The notes under the pieces are model-generated. The model had not been told where the DNA came from, did not search any database, and worked only from the letters and a program-made list of their open reading frames with translations. A stretch of 64,000 nt of DNA from Cloacibacterium rupense (GTDB taxonomy: Bacteria > Bacteroidota > Bacteroidia > Flavobacteriales > Weeksellaceae): the NCBI RefSeq assembly GCF_014645495.1, contig NZ_BMLV01000005.1, positions 216,190 through 280,189 of the forward strand, given 5' to 3'. The first letter of the stretch is position 1. Every line of letters begins with the position of its first letter. Positions 60,297-64,000 of the stretch are shown here, piece after piece. Position numbers and translations under genes: made by a program.

Positions 60297-61193
60297 CTAA
60301 AGCGTACTTTCTACAGCCTCTTGTTTTGATTTTTTCCTTGCCTTGATAATTCCGTTGACTACAATTGCCAAAATCATTACCAATGAAGCTCCATAAAAAA
60401 CAACACTCATTTTTTCGGATTCTCCAAAGATAAAAAAAGCGAGAATAATACCATAAATTGGCTCTAAATTTACAGTTAAAATCAATGTAAATGGCGAAAT
60501 ATACTTCATTAAATTCACCGATTCAAACATCGGAAAAGCCGTAAAAACACTTGCCAATAAGGTTAATAACGCTAAATCTCTATAACTTATTACTCCAACC
60601 TGAGAAATTTGTCCTGAAAAAAGATAATACAAACTAATCACCAACCAACCCCCGAAAATTTCATAAAAAATTATATTTCCAGAAGAAGTTTTACCATACA
60701 ATTTCCCGTTAAAAACGGAGAAAATAGTTCCCAACAAAGCACAAATCAAACCATAAATAATCCCCAACTTATATTGAAATTCTACTTTAAAAATCAAAGA
60801 AATACAGATTACAATCACAATTCCCATAAGAATTTCAGACAAGTCCACTTTCCTTTTGTAAATTAATGGTTCTAGCAATGCTGCAAAAAGTGTAGAAGTA
60901 CCCAAACAACTCAGCGCTATAGAAACATTAGAAACCTTGATAGAACTAAAGAAAAACAACCAATGAAAAGCCATCAAACTGCCAATTCCAATCAGTTTTA
61001 AAAGCAATTTTTTGGAAATTTTAATGCTATCTTTTTTAATAAATCTTATAAAAACATAAAGAAAACCCGCTGCAAAAAGCATTCTACAAAACACCAAAAC
61101 TTCTGCATTGGCGTGAATCAATTTTCCTAAAATTGCGGTAAATCCCCAAAGAAATACAATCAAGTGAAGCCTAAAATGGGCAGATCTGTACAT
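60297..61193 (-). CDS. EamA/DMT-family transporter
   Basis: A 298-residue inner-membrane protein with ten predicted helices in two EamA repeats (HLIVFLWGFTAILGKLIHAN ... ; NLEPIYGIILAFFIFGE). Likely an exporter of an amino acid, nucleotide or other small metabolite; substrate not readable. Probably co-transcribed with the PorV2-like gene. A TATTTTTG -7 box (minus, 61212-61219) lies 19 bp before the ATG. Confidence 0.85.
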   Translation of the reverse strand: MYRSAHFRLHLIVFLWGFTAILGKLIHANAEVLVFCRMLFAAGFLYVFIRFIKKDSIKISKKLLLKLIGIGSLMAFHWLFFFSSIKVSNVSIALSCLGTSTLFAALLEPLIYKRKVDLSEILMGIVIVICISLIFKVEFQYKLGIIYGLICALLGTIFSVFNGKLYGKTSSGNIIFYEIFGGWLVISLYYLFSGQISQVGVISYRDLALLTLLASVFTAFPMFESVNLMKYISPFTLILTVNLEPIYGIILAFFIFGESEKMSVVFYGASLVMILAIVVNGIIKARKKSKQEAVESTL

Positions 61194-61640
61194 ATTTTCT
61201 AATTATTGCTGCAAAAATATCACTTATTTTCTATTTTTCTGCATTTGCTCTTCAATAACACCGCCCCAAACTTCCTTCGAAATTCGGGGCGGTCTCAAAT
61301 AATAAACTATAAAAAACTAATTAGGAAAAATCTCTCATTTATTCTATTTGACTCTAAAACGTGATATTTATCATTAATATTTCTTAATAAAAAGTTAAAT
61401 TTTCAATATTTATACCATTCATTTTTTGGGCGCCTTTTCGCGCTGTCGCTACTCGCTTCCCAAAAGCCAACTCCTGTAGCCTTTGCATTTCGGGAGAGCT
61501 CAGACATGCCGCTCCATCACGGGCGCAGCGCAGAAGCAGTACAACTATTTTATTTTTTAATTAAAATTATAGTTTATCTCATTGCTATTTCATTTTTTAA
61601 TTTTCATAAAATGTGTATTTTTAGAGACACAAAATAAATT
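61194..61640. repeat. Divergent gap with GC-rich hairpin and variable-stem copy 5
   Basis: No gene in 447 bp. It contains the EamA promoter box, a hairpin with arms CCGCCCC (61261-61267) and GGGGCGG (61286-61292), AT-rich DNA, and the inverted copy of the variable-stem element (61428-61536). Confidence 0.6.
61428..61536 (-). repeat. Variable-stem intergenic element, copy 5
   Basis: On the minus strand: GCGCCCGTGATGGAGCGGCA, TGTCTGAGCTC, arms TCCCGAAA (plus 61488-61495) and TTTTGGGA (61458-61465, one G-U), then AGCGAGTAGCGACAGCGCGA. The outer flank is a separate subfamily, but GAGCTC, arms and AGCGAGT align with copy 4. Confidence 0.7.
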
Positions 61641-63272
61641 ATGGATTTACAATTCAACAAAAACGAAGACGCCAATAAACTTAGGCTTTCTGAAATCAAT
61701 AAACTCTACTCTCAAATTAAAAAAGGTGGTGGAGAAAAAGCGATTGAAAAACAACACGAACAAGGTAAATTATCTGCCAGAGAACGTATTGCTTACCTTC
61801 TTGATAATGATGAAGAAGATGCCATTGAAATAGCAGCCTTTGCTGGTCACGAAATGTACACAGAACACGGCGGTTGCCCTAGTGCCGGAGTAGTGGTAAA
61901 AATTGGTAAAATCTCAGGTAAACAATGCATTGTTGTAGCAAATGATGCCACCGTAAAAGCTGGAGCTTGGTTTCCCATCACAGGAAAGAAAAATCTTCGC
62001 GCTCAAGAAATCGCTATGGAAAACAGATTGCCAATCATCTATTTGGTAGATTCAGCAGGCGTTTATCTCCCAATGCAAGACGAAATTTTCCCAGACAAAG
62101 AGCATTTTGGTAGAATTTTTAGAAATAATGCAAAAATGTCTTCAATGGGAATTATCCAAATTTCTGCCATTATGGGAAGTTGTGTAGCAGGTGGAGCTTA
62201 TCTCCCAATAATGAGTGACGAAGCGATGATTGTTGACAAAACGGGTTCTATTTTTTTAGCAGGAAGCTACTTAGTAAAAGCTGCCATTGGAGAGAATATA
62301 GATAACGAAACTTTAGGCGGTGCAACTACACACTGCGAAATTTCAGGAGTAACAGATTACAAAGCCAAAAATGATAAAGACGCACTTGATAGAATTAAAA
62401 ACATTATAAAATCCATTGGTGATTACGAAAAAGCAGGTTTTGACAGAATCGAAAGTTTTCCTCCAAAGGAAAATCCAGAAGAAATTTTTGGCATTATTCC
62501 AGCTTCCAGAGCCGAACAATACGACACTTACGAAATCATCAAAAGATTGGTTGATCAATCAGAATTCGAAGAATATAAACCAGATTACGGTAAAACGATT
62601 ATTTGTTGTACCGCAAGAATTGACGGTTGGAGTGTAGGAATTATTGCCAATCAAAGAAAAATGGTGAAGTCTGGCAAAGGCGAAATGCAATTTGGTGGAG
62701 TAATTTATTCGGATTCAGCAGATAAAGCCACTCGATTTATTGCCAATTGCAATCAAAGAAAAATCCCTTTGGTTTTCTTACAAGACGTTACAGGCTTTAT
62801 GGTAGGCTCCAAATCAGAACACGGCGGAATTATAAAAGACGGCGCCAAAATGGTAAATGCTGTAGCCAATTCTGTAGTTCCTAAATTCACCATTATTACA
62901 GGAAATTCTTTCGGCGCAGGAAATTACGCCATGTGTGGGAAAGCTTATGATCCAAGATTAATTGTTTCTTGGCCTTGGGCAGAATTAGCGGTAATGGGCG
63001 GAACTCAAGCTGCAAAAGTTTTGGTTCAAATTCAAGAATCGGCTCTCAAAAAACAAGGAAAAGAAATCTCCGAAGAAGAACACCAGCAATTAATGGAAAA
63101 AACGACTCAAAACTACACCAAACAAACCAAAAGTGAATATTCCGCAGCAAGAATTTGGGTAGATGCCATCATCAATCCATTAGATACTAGAAAATGGATT
63201 TCTAAAGGAATAGAAGCTGCCAATCATTCTCCAATCACAGAAAAATTTAATTTGGGAGTGATACAAGTATAA
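61641..63272 (+). CDS. Acyl-CoA carboxylase beta subunit (methylcrotonyl-CoA carboxylase type)
   Basis: A 543-residue biotin-dependent carboxyltransferase. Acyl-CoA-site and oxyanion-hole glycines are seen in SAGVYLPMQDEIFPD, MGSCVAGGAYLPIMSDEA and GSIFLAGSYLVKAAIGE, and the C-terminal half has VTGFMVGSKSEHGGIIKDGAKM and GNSFGAGNYAMCG. The details fit 3-methylcrotonyl-CoA carboxylase (leucine breakdown) better than propionyl-CoA carboxylase. No alpha (biotin) subunit is nearby. With IcmF it points to branched-chain acyl-CoA use. Confidence 0.85.
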   Translation: MDLQFNKNEDANKLRLSEINKLYSQIKKGGGEKAIEKQHEQGKLSARERIAYLLDNDEEDAIEIAAFAGHEMYTEHGGCPSAGVVVKIGKISGKQCIVVANDATVKAGAWFPITGKKNLRAQEIAMENRLPIIYLVDSAGVYLPMQDEIFPDKEHFGRIFRNNAKMSSMGIIQISAIMGSCVAGGAYLPIMSDEAMIVDKTGSIFLAGSYLVKAAIGENIDNETLGGATTHCEISGVTDYKAKNDKDALDRIKNIIKSIGDYEKAGFDRIESFPPKENPEEIFGIIPASRAEQYDTYEIIKRLVDQSEFEEYKPDYGKTIICCTARIDGWSVGIIANQRKMVKSGKGEMQFGGVIYSDSADKATRFIANCNQRKIPLVFLQDVTGFMVGSKSEHGGIIKDGAKMVNAVANSVVPKFTIITGNSFGAGNYAMCGKAYDPRLIVSWPWAELAVMGGTQAAKVLVQIQESALKKQGKEISEEEHQQLMEKTTQNYTKQTKSEYSAARIWVDAIINPLDTRKWISKGIEAANHSPITEKFNLGVIQV

Positions 63273-63290
63273 ACTTTTAAAATTTTGAAA

Positions 63291-63827
63291 TCATTTAACT
63301 CTTTCAAGTAAACAAATACTTTTAACTCTAATACCATTCTCCTCGACAAAGTACCCTTCTAAAGCAAGGGTTTTCTTGGTTACATCAAGAACTGAAAAGT
63401 AAGAAGGTCCATATGTAATCATATTTTCCTTAGTTCTAGTTTCAGGATTTTTTTCAAAAGAAAATTTATACTTATATTCCATTGGAATAGTAGAACCACA
63501 ATTATAATGAATAAATTTTTCCTTTTTTACTTTAAATTCATACAACTCATTACCTTCAATACAATTTACATAATTATTTTGAGTATTTTGTGATGAAAAC
63601 TCATCAAAACCTCCTTTAAATAATCCAACTACTTTCCATTTTCCATTCAACCTACTATCATCAATCTTACCATTCGCTTTAGTAATTGCCCAATCAATTC
63701 CATTCACCGTAGCCTTCACTGCTCCAATAGCAACTTTACCTGCAGTAGTTACAACTTTCGTTGCTGTACTTACAATACAAGACGTTACAGCAAAAAAAAG
63801 TCCTATTATTAACACTAATTTTTTCAT
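63291..63827 (-). CDS. Lipoprotein of unknown function
   Basis: A 178-residue lipoprotein with lipobox FAVTSC (Cys17). After a short glycine/threonine region (VVTTAGKVAIGAVKATVNG, about 24-42) a lipocalin-like pattern is seen (LNGKWKVVGLFKGGFDEF, about 60-77), with several beta strands and three further cysteines. I chose the ATG at 63827 (MKKLVLII) over one four codons upstream. Unknown role. Confidence 0.65.
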   Translation of the reverse strand: MKKLVLIIGLFFAVTSCIVSTATKVVTTAGKVAIGAVKATVNGIDWAITKANGKIDDSRLNGKWKVVGLFKGGFDEFSSQNTQNNYVNCIEGNELYEFKVKKEKFIHYNCGSTIPMEYKYKFSFEKNPETRTKENMITYGPSYFSVLDVTKKTLALEGYFVEENGIRVKSICLLERVK

Positions 63828-63906
63828 AATTATGTACAATACTTAGAGCAAAATTATAAAATTTTAGTTTATTACAAGTTTTATTCCAATAAATTTCAAA
63901 AACAAA

Positions 63907-63936
63907 AAAAGCTCATCAACGTTGTTGATGAGCTTT
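63907..63936 (-). terminator. rRNA operon terminator
   Basis: AAAAGCTCATCAAC pairs with GTTGATGAGCTTTT around GTT. On the minus strand a T run follows, directly after the 5S rRNA. Confidence 0.9.
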
Positions 63937-63945
63937 TAATAAAAA

Positions 63946-64000
63946 CTGGCGGCGACCTACTCTCCCGCGTTAGCAGTACCATCGGCGCTAGAGGGCTTAA
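63946..64000 (-). rRNA. rrf: 5S ribosomal RNA, 3' portion (cut by window end)
   Basis: Read on the minus strand the sequence gives the last ~55 nt of 5S rRNA, ...GGUACUGCUAACGCGGGAGA followed by GUAGGUCGCCGCCAG. The rRNA operon therefore continues beyond the right edge and is transcribed leftward into a strong terminator. Confidence 0.92.

Noticed and set aside
63837..63906. Small gene between the last lipoprotein and the rRNA terminator
   Set aside because: No start codon with a convincing frame; sequence is A/T-rich leader and terminator.

Overview
This window is an ordinary stretch of chromosome from a low-GC member of the Bacteroidetes, most likely family Weeksellaceae (Chryseobacterium/Cloacibacterium type). 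The pointers are a SusC/SusD pair, a PorV-type sorting protein, GIN-domain and DUF4252 proteins, type-B L31, the alternative Bacteroidetes GlmU-like protein, an IcmF fusion mutase, a tmRNA tag ending FALAA, and many -7 boxes of the form TANNTTTG. Genus placement is inference.

Layout. 1-2212: the MetH tail and MetF, separated by a block of intergenic repeats. 2247-4988: a secreted GH13 enzyme, a PfkB sugar kinase and ssrA (tmRNA). 5050-7840: RuvC, a kinase-like unknown protein and a membrane fatty-acid desaturase. 8084-11446: the fused B12 mutase IcmF. 11981-13719: rplM-rpsI-rpsB. 13806-19939: TrmB, four paralogous secreted proteins, a SIMPL protein and an acetyltransferase. 20005-24033: PspC-like and MazG-like proteins, a beta-helix lipoprotein, L31 and GlmU-like. 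24146-27083: an ECF sigma / putative anti-sigma / DUF4252-GIN cassette. 27115-34583: a histidine phosphatase, RecA, an alkyltransferase-like protein, a deoxyhypusine-synthase-like protein, a 48-aa small protein, ArfB, MenE and ArgS. 34665-39125: SusD and SusC. 39580-45715: RNase HII, YidC, PyrG and RadA. 45795-50018: an AcpH-like protein, a DUF6702/HupE pair and an M1 peptidase. 50208-52217: GroES-GroEL. 52431-57969: an AddA/RecB-type helicase-nuclease and UvrC. 58132-63827: an unknown secreted protein, PorV2-like, an EamA transporter, an acyl-CoA carboxylase beta subunit and a lipoprotein. The window closes with the 3' end of a 5S rRNA gene on the minus strand.

How the genes work together. 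MetF makes the methyl-THF that MetH uses. RuvC, RecA, RadA, UvrC, the AddA-like helicase and the alkyltransferase-like protein form a scattered DNA-repair complement. tmRNA and ArfB are two ribosome-rescue routes. IcmF and the carboxylase beta subunit both point to branched-chain acyl-CoA metabolism.

No prophage, IS, CRISPR or recognisable defence island is present. The most unusual signal is in the intergenic DNA. (1) A family of elements has fixed flanks (GAGCTC ... GCGAGT/GCGAC) around a hairpin whose arms differ in sequence in every copy yet always pair. (2) Tandem repeats with different units but a constant 7-bp period occur at seven sites, including both sides of groL and the menE coding sequence. 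(3) The deoxyhypusine-synthase-like gene is bracketed by inverted copies of a composite repeat with 37-bp arms. (4) A 12-bp inverted repeat encloses a second hairpin upstream of radA.
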